Below, piece by piece: positions 8,030-17,747 of a stretch of 43,081 nt of DNA. Both the position numbers and the translations under genes were made by a program. The stretch comes from Paraburkholderia sp. C35 (lineage in GTDB: Bacteria > Pseudomonadota > Gammaproteobacteria > Burkholderiales > Burkholderiaceae). A model generated the notes under the pieces. The model ran no database searches, was not told where the DNA came from, and saw nothing but the letters and a program-made list of their open reading frames with translations. How positions within the stretch are numbered: the first letter of the stretch is position 1; each line of letters begins with the position of its first letter. The DNA is taken from assembly GCF_003121405.1 (NCBI RefSeq), contig NZ_QBUY01000076.1:1-43081 (forward strand). Direction: 5' to 3'.

Positions 8030-8046
8030 TGATTTAAGGCAAATCA
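8030..8046. promoter_or_regulatory. Inverted repeat in AT-rich upstream region
   Basis: TGATTT-AAGGC-AAATCA is a perfect 6-bp dyad with a 5-bp spacer. It lies in an unusually AT-rich stretch (about 7990-8050) upstream of the 58-aa ORF. It could be an operator for that small gene; no regulator can be assigned. Confidence 0.3.
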
Positions 8047-8076
8047 GGCGATTTCCTACGCGCCAAATAGCGTCCC

Positions 8077-8997
8077 TCATGCTTTCGCACTGACTCTCGC
8101 CGATCGAAGCTGGCCGAGCGTGGCAAGCAATACGGCGGCCAGCACGCACGCGACGCCAGCCAGTTGCGCGTGGCTGATCGATTCATGCAGCAGCCCGGCC
8201 GCGAACGCGAGCGTCGATACGGGCACCAGCGCCGTTACCAGCCCCGCCTCCGCGCCGCTGATCCGCGAAGCACCCGCGTACCACAGCACAAAGCCAAGCA
8301 CGGTCGGCACGAGTGCGTAATAGACGACGCCCGTGAGCGCCGCCACGAGGCTCGCGTCGAACGGAATGCGCCACGGCTGCTCGAAAGCGGCCGGCACGAT
8401 CGCGACGAGCAAGCCGATTCCGCTCATCAGCGCCGACAGCGGCAACGCGGCGACGGGCGTGCGCAGCTTCCGGTTGAGCAAGATGAAGAGCGCCTCGCAG
8501 ACGATCGCTGCACCTATCAGCATGTTGCCGACGAGTGAATGAGCATCGCGAGAGGCGGCCATATCGTCGATCCGCACGGTGCAGGCCAGCACGCCGACCG
8601 TCGCAAGCGCAATTGCGCCGAGCAATGCCAGCGAGGGACGCTCACCGAGCGCGAGCGCCGCGAAACCCGCCGACACGGCCGGCAATGTCCCCGCGATCAC
8701 GCCCGCATCGGCCGCGGACGCGAGGCGCATCCCGCTGATCAGACATACCGTGTAGCCGACGCTGCCCGCGCCCGCCTGCGCAATCACGAGCAACGCATCG
8801 CGTTTGTCGAGCTTCGGCCAGCCGGTTTTCTGCACCCGCATCATCGCGACGAAGACCGGAAACGCGATCGCGAAACGCAGCGCAGTCGCCGTGAACGGCG
8901 GCAAGCCAGCCGCTATCGTCTTGCTGACGATGACCGTGGTGCCTACGCCGATCATCGCCAGCGTGCAATAGAAATAGCCCGAGTAACGCGTGTTCAT
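8077..8997 (-). CDS. EamA-family (DMT) transporter
   Basis: This 306-aa integral membrane protein has about ten predicted transmembrane segments arranged as two EamA repeats, as in the drug/metabolite transporter superfamily. The first repeat starts 'YFYCTLAMIGVGTTVIVSK' and the second begins around residue 150. Such proteins mostly export amino acids, metabolites or drugs; the substrate cannot be read from the sequence. GGGAGG precedes the ATG. The AraC-type regulator gene lies immediately upstream on the same strand (96-bp gap), which suggests a regulator-exporter pair. Confidence 0.88.
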   Translation of the reverse strand: MNTRYSGYFYCTLAMIGVGTTVIVSKTIAAGLPPFTATALRFAIAFPVFVAMMRVQKTGWPKLDKRDALLVIAQAGAGSVGYTVCLISGMRLASAADAGVIAGTLPAVSAGFAALALGERPSLALLGAIALATVGVLACTVRIDDMAASRDAHSLVGNMLIGAAIVCEALFILLNRKLRTPVAALPLSALMSGIGLLVAIVPAAFEQPWRIPFDASLVAALTGVVYYALVPTVLGFVLWYAGASRISGAEAGLVTALVPVSTLAFAAGLLHESISHAQLAGVACVLAAVLLATLGQLRSARVSAKA

Positions 8998-9093
8998 GCC
9001 GCCTCCCGTCGTACGATACGGAAAGCGTACGAGCCGGGTCGACGCGTGGTCTTGAACGTTATTGCAGCGCGAACGCGCCTTGAAAGAAATGGA

Positions 9094-9921
9094 TCAGCGC
9101 ACGGCGGCTGCGTAGCCCGCTGGCGTCACGCCCAGCAGGCGCACGAAGGCTCGCGTCATGTGGCTTTGATCGGCGAAACCCGCCGAAACGGCTGCGTCCG
9201 CGAGCGCCCCGCCACTGGCGATCAACTGCCGTGCGAGCAGAACGCGGCGTTGCATCCGGTAAGCGTGCGGCGGCAAGCCCACTTCATGCGCGAAACTGCG
9301 CAGCAACTGAAAGCGGCTCATGCCCGCTTCAGCGGCCAGTTCGGCAAGCGTCGTGGCGGCCGAAGGATCGTCGTCGATACGGCTTCTGGCGCGTGCGACA
9401 GGACCGATGCGCTCCCGCCTGCACGGCGACACCGTCATGCAGTGCCGTCCAACATACGCAAACATGGCCAGCAACGCCTCTTCGCACGCCAGATTGTCGG
9501 CGGGTGAAACGTCGCCTGCTTCGTTCACCGCGACTGAAAAGAGACGCGTGAAATGCGTCGACAGGCCCGGATCATTTAGCACGGGGCGCGTCAACTCGAC
9601 GTTCTGCGAGCCAGCATGACCGCATTCCGTAAGCGTGCTCAACACCAGCGACGGCTCGAAATACAGCATGCGCCACGCGCGTCCACGCTCATCGAGCGGA
9701 CTGCCGTCGTGGACTTCGCCTGGATTGACCGTGATGACATCGCTGGCCCGCGCTTCGACGGGGCCACGCCCGCTCGCCGAACGCTGCCCGCCCGCCACCA
9801 CCACGCCGATGCCGAAACGCTCGTGCGAATGACGCGCGAACGCATGCGTCGTATGCGCGACGGTCGCCTCGATACCGTCGATCGCACAACGCAGCATCTG
9901 CACGCGTCCGCGCGGTTTCAT
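9094..9921 (-). CDS. AraC-family transcriptional regulator
   Basis: This is a 275-aa AraC-type regulator with an N-terminal cupin-like sensor domain ('HSHERFGIGVV', then 'VNPGEVHDG') and a C-terminal double HTH from about residue 175 to the end ('LAELAAEAGMSRFQLLRSF', 'ADAAVSAGFADQSHMTRAF'). The frame is open upstream to 10065, but that start would overlap the end of the serine acetyltransferase gene by about 100 bp. The ATG at 9921 avoids this and begins the recognisable domain, although no good ribosome-binding site is seen. It likely controls the EamA transporter gene immediately downstream. The effector is unknown. Confidence 0.85.
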   Translation of the reverse strand: MKPRGRVQMLRCAIDGIEATVAHTTHAFARHSHERFGIGVVVAGGQRSASGRGPVEARASDVITVNPGEVHDGSPLDERGRAWRMLYFEPSLVLSTLTECGHAGSQNVELTRPVLNDPGLSTHFTRLFSVAVNEAGDVSPADNLACEEALLAMFAYVGRHCMTVSPCRRERIGPVARARSRIDDDPSAATTLAELAAEAGMSRFQLLRSFAHEVGLPPHAYRMQRRVLLARQLIASGGALADAAVSAGFADQSHMTRAFVRLLGVTPAGYAAAVR

Positions 9922-9967
9922 CGCCGCGCGCGCCCGGTTTTCACGCAGAGCAGCGACGGCGCATTCA

Positions 9968-10900
9968 TCAACGCCGCCCTTCGTCGCTGCGGCCGCGTTC
10001 GCCTTCGCGGATCTTGCCCTGCGACACGCTGCTGCCGGGCGGCACGCTATGCGTGAGCCACACATTGCCGCCGATCACCGAACCGCGCCCGATCGTCACG
10101 CGGCCCAGAATGGTCGCGCCCGCGTAGATCACGACATCGTCTTCGACGATCGGGTGACGCGCATTGCCCTTGACCAGCGTGCCGTCTTCTTCCGCAGCAA
10201 AGCTTTTTGCGCCGAGCGTCACGGCCTGATACACGCGTACACGCTCGCCGATGATCGCCGTCTCGCCGATCACGACGCCCGTGCCGTGATCGATGAAGAA
10301 ACTCGGGCCGATCTGCGCGCCGGGGTGAATATCGATACCCGTCGCCGAATGCGCGATCTCGTTGATGAAACGCGCGAGCAGCGGCACGCCGAGCCGGTAG
10401 AGCGCGTGCGCGAGGCGATGATGCGTCATCGCCCACACGCCCGGATAGCACAGCAGAATCTCCGTGATGTGCTGCGCGGCAGGATCGCCGACGTACGCGG
10501 CCTGAATATCGCTGACCAGCATCGCGCGGATGCCGGGCAACTGCTTGCCGAACTGACGCGCGACATCGAACGCAAGCGCGCTCAGATCCGCCTCCGACGT
10601 CTCCGCGTGCTCAGGCAAAAAGCGCAACGCACGGCGAATCTGCTCGGCCAGCAGACGCAACGTGCTTTCGAGCGTGTGGCCCACGTAATAGTCGACGCTT
10701 TCGTCGGTCAGATCGGGCGCGCCGTAATGCGTCGGGAACAGTGCGGCGCGCAAACCCGCGACGATGTTGATCACGCCATCGCGCGAAGGCAGTTCACGGA
10801 TGCCGCGTGGATGGCGCGTGCGATGCAGTTCTTCACGCGACGCACGCAATTCCGCGACGATCTGTTCGAGGCCCCAGTTGTGGGAAGAAACGTTTGACAT
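9968..10900 (-). CDS. cysE: Serine O-acetyltransferase (CysE/EpsC type)
   Basis: This 310-aa enzyme acetylates L-serine with acetyl-CoA to O-acetylserine, the precursor for cysteine. It has a long helical N-terminal region (residues 1-180) and a C-terminal left-handed beta-helix of hexapeptide repeats ('GAQIGPSFFIDHGTGVVIGE', 'GATILGRVTIGRGSVIGGNV'). The catalytic His is in 'FIDHGTG'. The length matches the longer EpsC-like branch rather than the E. coli CysE of about 273 aa. It appears monocistronic; the AraC gene follows after 46 bp. The family identification is secure; whether this is the main or an accessory CysE is not determined. Confidence 0.92.
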   Translation of the reverse strand: MSNVSSHNWGLEQIVAELRASREELHRTRHPRGIRELPSRDGVINIVAGLRAALFPTHYGAPDLTDESVDYYVGHTLESTLRLLAEQIRRALRFLPEHAETSEADLSALAFDVARQFGKQLPGIRAMLVSDIQAAYVGDPAAQHITEILLCYPGVWAMTHHRLAHALYRLGVPLLARFINEIAHSATGIDIHPGAQIGPSFFIDHGTGVVIGETAIIGERVRVYQAVTLGAKSFAAEEDGTLVKGNARHPIVEDDVVIYAGATILGRVTIGRGSVIGGNVWLTHSVPPGSSVSQGKIREGERGRSDEGRR

Positions 10901-11072
10901 GGCGAGAACGGCAGCCGCGCGTGAAGCGCGGCGAAAGTGAATTGTCCCCAGAGATTACCGCGTTTCGGCGCGCGCCGCCTGACGCACTTGCGAACTGCAT
11001 AGCCAGTCGCATAAGGAACGGCTCATGCAGTGCAGACCATTGCATGCGTGCAAACAGACCGCCAGGGAAGCG

Positions 11073-11306
11073 TTACACGGTCATACTGCTCGCATCGATC
11101 CAGCGCACGGCCCAGTCGCGCGCATGCGCGATAGCGGCGGCTTCGGCGGTGAAGCGGAGGGCGGTAGGGAAGAAGCGGTTGGCGACGAGTTCGCCATCGC
11201 TGGAGCGCGACACCACGACATAAGGTTGCCAAGTTCCATCGCCCGCGCGCGCCGGCGCGCAGTTAAGCAAGTAGCCACGATGTGTGAATGCAGCATCAAC
11301 GTGCAT
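11073..11306 (-). CDS. Conserved hypothetical protein (77 aa)
   Basis: This small soluble protein begins MHVDAAFTHRGYLLNC, and its core 'WQPYVVVSRSSDGELVANRF' looks like a short antiparallel beta-sheet followed by a helix ('EAAAIAHARDWAVRWID'). I have an impression of similar small proteins in Burkholderia genomes, but no function is known to me. No signal peptide or membrane segment is visible. The gene stands alone between cysE and the divergent DUF3005-like gene, and a weak GGTGA ribosome-binding site precedes the ATG. The 287 bp between it and the DUF3005-like gene hold an A-rich tract near 11460 and no other feature I can support. Confidence 0.65.
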   Translation of the reverse strand: MHVDAAFTHRGYLLNCAPARAGDGTWQPYVVVSRSSDGELVANRFFPTALRFTAEAAAIAHARDWAVRWIDASSMTV

Positions 11307-11593
11307 GAGTCACCCGCCCCTGACTGCCCCATAGATGGTCCTTGTGCGAGTGCTTTGCCATTTAGCGAAACAGTCCGCGCGACACTTGCGGTCATGCTGT
11401 TGTGTGGTCGTTGCTGCACTCGAACCAGAATCATACTCTGTAGGAAAAGGGCGTCTACGAAAAAAATAAGTAAAAATTCGCTGCCTGCCCTAAGTGCCGT
11501 CACGCGTGGACCGCGAGGTGATTGCGCGCTCACGCGGAACGACTTTTGCTCCTATCCTATGCTTTAAAGGCACGAGCCAAGGAGGGCATCAAC

Positions 11594-12031
11594 ATGAGCC
11601 TCAATACTCGCAAAGTCCCAGCGACACAATCGGGCACGCAGGTCGCACGCAGCGCCGAGATGCACAACGACCGCACGCACGACAGCACCGTGGACACCGA
11701 CAGCAAGAACCTTGAAGCCGCGCGCATCGCGGGCCACGCGCCGATCGGCCCCGATGAGATCACGACGAGCAATGCAACGCTGGTGAACAGCGTGCCCGAT
11801 AACCCTCACGCCATGGTGGCGGGATTCGACAGCCGCATCGGCGGAAACCATCTTCTGCTTGCTTTGGAGCCGGGTTATCGCGTGGTCGACAAGGGCATGA
11901 CCATGCCCGATCCCACCGAACATTTCGACGACCGCTTTCATGAAGCACACTTTCATACGGGCGGGCGCGTGCACTACGCGATCAATCACCGGCGGCCGAT
12001 GCGGGTGATCGAACTCGAACGCGTCGGGTGA
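11594..12031 (+). CDS. DUF3005-like protein
   Basis: This 145-aa protein resembles the DUF3005 family found mainly in Burkholderia and relatives; its function is unknown. The first 45 residues are polar and probably disordered. The C-terminal half contains 'FDSRIGGNHLLLALEPGYRV' and a His-rich segment 'HFDDRFHEAHFHTGGRVHY', which could bind a metal (inference). The start at 11594 was chosen over the upstream open frame because AAGGAGGGCATCAAC directly precedes this ATG, a very strong ribosome-binding site. It is divergent from the 77-aa gene. The 269 bp after it hold no feature I can support. Confidence 0.78.
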   Translation: MSLNTRKVPATQSGTQVARSAEMHNDRTHDSTVDTDSKNLEAARIAGHAPIGPDEITTSNATLVNSVPDNPHAMVAGFDSRIGGNHLLLALEPGYRVVDKGMTMPDPTEHFDDRFHEAHFHTGGRVHYAINHRRPMRVIELERVG

Positions 12032-12300
12032 ATCGAGCGTGTGTTTGCGCGGTTTGATCTTTGTCGCTGGCAGGCGTGGCGTGTCATTGTGTGGCTCGCC
12101 GCGCCATTCTGTTGCATGACGTTCCACGTTCCGTTCGGGCGAACTTCGCTTTCGGATCAGACGAACCGCTCAGACATCGGTCAGGCCAACATGCGCGCGA
12201 TTCGAAACTGCTGGTTTCATGACCTGATCGCACGCAGCTCTTTTTCGTGCTTGCTGCTATCAGCACAATCAGCCCATTTCCCTCATTCACGGAGCAGCAG

Positions 12301-12906
12301 ATGAGCAGAATCGTCGTGATTGGCGCAACAGGCACGCTCGGCCAGGCCGTGGCCGCCGAACTGAAAGCGCGGCATGAAGTGATCGAAGTCGGCGCGACGC
12401 GCGGCAAGTATCAGGTCGACAGCAAGGACCCCGCTAGCATCGAACGGCTGTTTGAGGCCATCGGCAAAGTGGATGGCATCGTCACGACGACGGGCAAGGT
12501 TCACTTCGGCCCGCTGCCCGAGATGAGCATCGAGCAGTTCTGGATCGGTCTGCGCGACAAGCTGATGGGACAGATCAACGTCGTGCTCGCGGCTCAACCG
12601 TATCTGAACGACGGTGGCTCATTCACGCTGACGAGCGGCATTCTTGCCGACGAACCGATCAAGCTGGGTGTCAGCGCGACGACCGTGAATCTGGCGCTCG
12701 AAGGCTTCGTGCGCGGCGCGGCGATCGAGTTGCCCCGCCATATCCGCATCAACCTTGTCAGCCCGACTGTGTTGACTGAGTCAATGGAAAGCTACGCACC
12801 GTTCTTCAGAGGCTTCGAACCTGTCGACGCGAAGAAAGCCGCGCAAGCGTATCTGCGCAGCGTTGAAGGTGCGCAGACGGGACGTGTGTATCGCGTCGGC
12901 TACTAG
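12301..12906 (+). CDS. Atypical short-chain dehydrogenase/reductase
   Basis: This 201-aa Rossmann-fold protein has the NAD(P)-binding motif GATGTLG at residues 8-14 and a conserved serine in 'TLTSGIL' (about 112). The usual catalytic Y-x-x-x-K expected near residues 125-130 is absent; the sequence there is 'SATTVNLALEGF'. It is shorter than the 250-aa classical enzymes. Related short family members of about 200 aa with the same loss occur widely, often next to unrelated genes. It may be a reductase with an altered catalytic site or a nucleotide sensor. GGAGCAGCAG precedes the ATG, and a strong intrinsic terminator follows. Confidence 0.85.
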   Translation: MSRIVVIGATGTLGQAVAAELKARHEVIEVGATRGKYQVDSKDPASIERLFEAIGKVDGIVTTTGKVHFGPLPEMSIEQFWIGLRDKLMGQINVVLAAQPYLNDGGSFTLTSGILADEPIKLGVSATTVNLALEGFVRGAAIELPRHIRINLVSPTVLTESMESYAPFFRGFEPVDAKKAAQAYLRSVEGAQTGRVYRVGY

Positions 12907-12929
12907 AACGTTCGATTGATGTCTGCTGG

Positions 12930-12960
12930 CGGGCGCACATTGACGTGCGCCCGTTTTTTA
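12930..12960 (+). terminator. Rho-independent terminator after the SDR gene
   Basis: An 8-bp GC-rich stem (GGGCGCAC / GTGCGCCC, extendable by one pair) with a 6-nt loop is followed by GTTTTTTATT, the textbook arrangement. It separates the dehydrogenase gene from the convergent dehydratase operon whose last gene ends at 12980. Confidence 0.88.
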
Positions 12961-12979
12961 TTGGGCAGACGGTTGCGAC

Positions 12980-14731
<1,752 letters not shown>

Positions 14732-14739
14732 TTCAACTC

Positions 14740-15645
14740 CTACCGGCGCTGCTCCTTCACCCGCGACACGATCTGCGTCGGGCTGACGAACTGCAACGCT
14801 ATCAACACCCAGATCAGCGTGATCGCCATGTAGATCATCGCCATGGCGTCGATCGACTGCGGCGCGCGCACGCCCGTTGAAAACACAGCGTAGTACAACG
14901 CGACGACGAGCGTTTGCGTCGCCGGCCCCGCCGTGAAAAACGTCAGCTCGAACATACCGATGGTGCGCACCAGCACGAGCAGACCCGCCGCGAGCATGCC
15001 GGGCACCAGCAAGGGCAGCAGAATATAGCGGAAATACCGGAACGTATTCGCGCCGAAGATGCGCGCCGCCGATTCCAGATTCGGATCGATCTGCTCGATG
15101 AACGGCGTCATCACCAGAATGACGAACGGCAGCGCGGGCACGAGGTTCGCGAGGTTCACCCCCCACAGCGTTCCCGCCAGGCCGATCTTGTACATCACGG
15201 GCGCCATCGGAATGCCGTAGGTGACAGGCGGCACCATCAGCGGCAGCAGGAACACCAGCATCGCGAAACGCTTGCCGCGAAACTGCACGCGCGCCAACGC
15301 ATACGCGGCAGGCACGCCGAGCACGACGGACAGCAGCACGACCGCGCCGACGACTTCAACCGTGACCCACAGCACCGCCGCAAGCTGGAAGTCGGTCCAC
15401 GCCTGAGCGTACCAATGCAGCGTAAAGCCCTGCGGCAACAGCGTGCCGAACCAGCGCGTCGCGATGGAGTTCACCGCGACGGTGGCGATCAGCAGCACGA
15501 GATTCAGCAGGAAGAAAATCATCGCGCCCCAGACGAGCGCCTTGTACACGCGATCGCGCAAACTGACGTGCGGTTTCATCGATTTCACCGTTTGCCCTTG
15601 CGGCGCAGTGGGCCACGGATGCGCGACCTGACGATCGGTTGCCAT
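14740..15645 (-). CDS. ABC transporter permease (PotC-like)
   Basis: This 301-aa inner-membrane permease has about six transmembrane helices and the ATPase-contacting EAA-type loop 'AARIFGANTFRYFRYILLPL'. It belongs to the BPD_transp_1 permeases of the polyamine/iron/sulfate class. An N-terminal cytoplasmic extension of about 35 residues is polar. Its start overlaps the stop of the preceding permease gene by one base, and the dehydratase follows after 8 bp. With the second permease it forms the heterodimeric channel for the importer encoded here. Confidence 0.9.
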   Translation of the reverse strand: MATDRQVAHPWPTAPQGQTVKSMKPHVSLRDRVYKALVWGAMIFFLLNLVLLIATVAVNSIATRWFGTLLPQGFTLHWYAQAWTDFQLAAVLWVTVEVVGAVVLLSVVLGVPAAYALARVQFRGKRFAMLVFLLPLMVPPVTYGIPMAPVMYKIGLAGTLWGVNLANLVPALPFVILVMTPFIEQIDPNLESAARIFGANTFRYFRYILLPLLVPGMLAAGLLVLVRTIGMFELTFFTAGPATQTLVVALYYAVFSTGVRAPQSIDAMAMIYMAITLIWVLIALQFVSPTQIVSRVKEQRR

Positions 15646-16526
15646 CAGCCTTTACCTCCCGTCGCCGGTCCAGTGTAGAAGAAGCGGCGCGCGCCCAGCA
15701 TCGCAGCGACGATGACCAGTTGCACGAAGCCCATCACGATTGCAATCGCCGATGCGAGCGAGTAATCGTAGTTCTCGAACGCGGCCTCGGCGGCGGCGAT
15801 CGACATCACGCGCGTCGGACCGGCAGGCGCACCGAGCAGCACCGCCGACGGAAACACCGAAAACGCCTGCACGAACGACAGACACGCGGCCATCGTCAGC
15901 CCCGGCACCAGCAGCGGCAGATAGATCTGACGGAACTGCTGCCACGGATTCGCGCCGAGCGTCGCCGCAGCACTGGCGAGCGTCGGATCGATGCCCGTCA
16001 CGTATGACAGCGTCAGCAGGAACGCAAACGGAAAGCCCGACACCACCAGCGAGATCAGCACACCCCAGTAGTTATGTGTGAGGCGCACTTCGTCGGTATA
16101 GAGATGCAGCCCTTGCAGCGCCTGTGGAAACCAGCCATTCGGACCGAAGTACGTCAGCATGCCATCGGCGATCAGCACGGTGCCGAGCGTGACGGGAATC
16201 ACCAGCAACGTGGTCACGAACTTCTGATACGGCGACGGACGGCGCAGCGCGAACGCAACCGGCACCGACACGCCAACATTGATCAACGTAGCAGGCACGG
16301 CGAGCTTCAGCGTGACGATGATGGTGGGCCACATCGACGTGTCGCTGAAAAACTTCGCGTAGTTCGCCCACATGCCGCCGCCTTCCATCGGGCTGAACGA
16401 CAGCGCGAGACCATAGACGAACGGGTAGACGAACAGCGCGAGGATGAACAGCAACGCAGGCGACACGAGCCACGCCTTGCCGTCGCGCGGCGCGGCTGAC
16501 GCCGCTGCGGGCGTCAGCGTGCTCAT
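15645..16526 (-). CDS. ABC transporter permease (PotB-like)
   Basis: This 293-aa permease has about six transmembrane helices and the EAA-type loop 'AAATLGANPWQQFRQIYLPL'. It is the partner of the following permease. Its ATG overlaps the stop of the ATPase gene by four bases (ATGA), which signals coupled translation. The N terminus 'STLTPAAASAAPRDGKAW' is a short polar leader before the first helix. The substrate is inferred from neighbours to be a sugar acid, although this permease class is better known for polyamines, iron(III) or thiamine. Confidence 0.9.
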   Translation of the reverse strand: MSTLTPAAASAAPRDGKAWLVSPALLFILALFVYPFVYGLALSFSPMEGGGMWANYAKFFSDTSMWPTIIVTLKLAVPATLINVGVSVPVAFALRRPSPYQKFVTTLLVIPVTLGTVLIADGMLTYFGPNGWFPQALQGLHLYTDEVRLTHNYWGVLISLVVSGFPFAFLLTLSYVTGIDPTLASAAATLGANPWQQFRQIYLPLLVPGLTMAACLSFVQAFSVFPSAVLLGAPAGPTRVMSIAAAEAAFENYDYSLASAIAIVMGFVQLVIVAAMLGARRFFYTGPATGGKG

Positions 16527-17602
16527 GCCGGCTCTCCGTCGTACACCAGCGTGCGCGACGGCGGCACGCGCAACGTGACGCGCTCACCTTCGGCAAACTC
16601 GCCTGCCACACGCGCCCACAACTCGCCGAATGCGCTCTTCACGCGGATCAGCGAATCGCGGCCGCCGTATTCGACCGTCGTGACCTGTGCGTCGAACGCA
16701 TTCTCCGAGCCGGGCGCGGCGCGCTCCATATCTTCGGGACGCAGCGCGACGGCAACACGCTTGCTGTTGAAGCCATCCATGGCCGTGCCGATCAGGCGCA
16801 CGCCGTTCGCCTCGACTGCGACGCCATCGCCCTGCGTGCCTTCCAGCGTGAACGGCAGCACGTTGCGATAGCCCATGAAACGCGCGACATGCAGGTTCTT
16901 CGGTCGCCCATAAACTTCCTTCGGCGCCGCGACCTGCTGCACGACGCCTTCTTTCATCACGACGATGCGGTCCGCCATCGACAGCGCTTCGTCCTGATCG
17001 TGCGTCACGTAAATGGTCGCGCGATCCAGCTGGCTGTGAATGCGGCGGATCTCGGCGCGCATTTCGATACGCAGCTTGGTGTCGAGATTCGACAGCGGCT
17101 CGTCCATCAGAATGAGCGGCGGCTCGATGACAATGGCGCGCGCGATCGCCACGCGCTGCTGCTGGCCGCCCGACAACTGGCCCGGCAGCTTCTTCTCGTG
17201 ACCGACCAGTTGCACGAGTTGCAACGCGTCACGCGCACGCTTGACCGTTTCCGCCTTCGATATGCCGCGCATCTTCAGGCCAAAGCCGACGTTGTCGAGC
17301 ACCGACATGTGCGGAAACAGCGCGTAATTCTGGAACACCATGCCGAAGCCGCGCTTTTCTGGCGGCAAGACATCGATGCGTTTCTCGTCGAGCCAGATGC
17401 CGCCGCCCGACAGCGGTTGCACACCCGCGATGCAGTTGAGCGCCGTCGATTTTCCGCAGCCCGACGGACCGAGCAGCGCGATGAATTCGCCGCGGCGGAT
17501 ATTCAGATCGAGGCCCTGCAACGCGGCAACGGATTGGCCTTCGGCATTCACGAAACTGCGGCTGACCGACTCGAGGCGCAACTGTTCAAAGTGATGCTTC
17601 AT
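16523..17602 (-). CDS. ABC transporter ATP-binding protein (PotA/UgpC-like)
   Basis: This 359-aa ATPase has Walker A 'GPSGCGKST' (about residues 45-53), the signature 'LSGGQQQR', Walker B 'LILMDEPLSNLD' and the switch His in 'IYVTHDQDEA'. The C-terminal 110 residues form the TOBE domain typical of importer ATPases of the CUT1/polyamine class. It is the second gene of the operon, 145 bp after the substrate-binding protein. That gap holds a hairpin and may give lower expression than the binding protein. Confidence 0.93.
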   Translation of the reverse strand: MKHHFEQLRLESVSRSFVNAEGQSVAALQGLDLNIRRGEFIALLGPSGCGKSTALNCIAGVQPLSGGGIWLDEKRIDVLPPEKRGFGMVFQNYALFPHMSVLDNVGFGLKMRGISKAETVKRARDALQLVQLVGHEKKLPGQLSGGQQQRVAIARAIVIEPPLILMDEPLSNLDTKLRIEMRAEIRRIHSQLDRATIYVTHDQDEALSMADRIVVMKEGVVQQVAAPKEVYGRPKNLHVARFMGYRNVLPFTLEGTQGDGVAVEANGVRLIGTAMDGFNSKRVAVALRPEDMERAAPGSENAFDAQVTTVEYGGRDSLIRVKSAFGELWARVAGEFAEGERVTLRVPPSRTLVYDGEPA

Positions 17603-17667
17603 GATCGCTTCCCTACGATGTTGCGTGGCCGCGCCGCGAGGCGGCGCGCCGTCACAGTCGCCGATGT

Positions 17668-17697
17668 GCGTATGGCGTCATGCATCACGCCATGCGC
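17668..17697 (-). repeat. Hairpin between binding-protein and ATPase genes
   Basis: GCGTATGGCGT / ACGCCATGCGC form an 11-pair stem with one T.G position around an 8-nt loop. In binding-protein operons such hairpins often stabilise the upstream message and give the binding protein a higher dose. That role is inferred from position here. Confidence 0.5.
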
Positions 17698-17747
17698 AAC
17701 ACCGGCTGTTCCGCTTTGCACGGTAATGGGTGTGTCTGGCGATGCGC

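Noticed and set aside
9922..10065. Upstream start for the AraC-type regulator
   Set aside because: It would overlap the serine acetyltransferase gene by about 100 bp and adds an Ala/Arg-rich segment with no domain.
14732..15166. Extended N terminus of the dehydratase
   Set aside because: The extension overlaps the permease gene in another frame and has shadow-like composition. The GTG at 14731 has a proper ribosome-binding site and the expected protein length.
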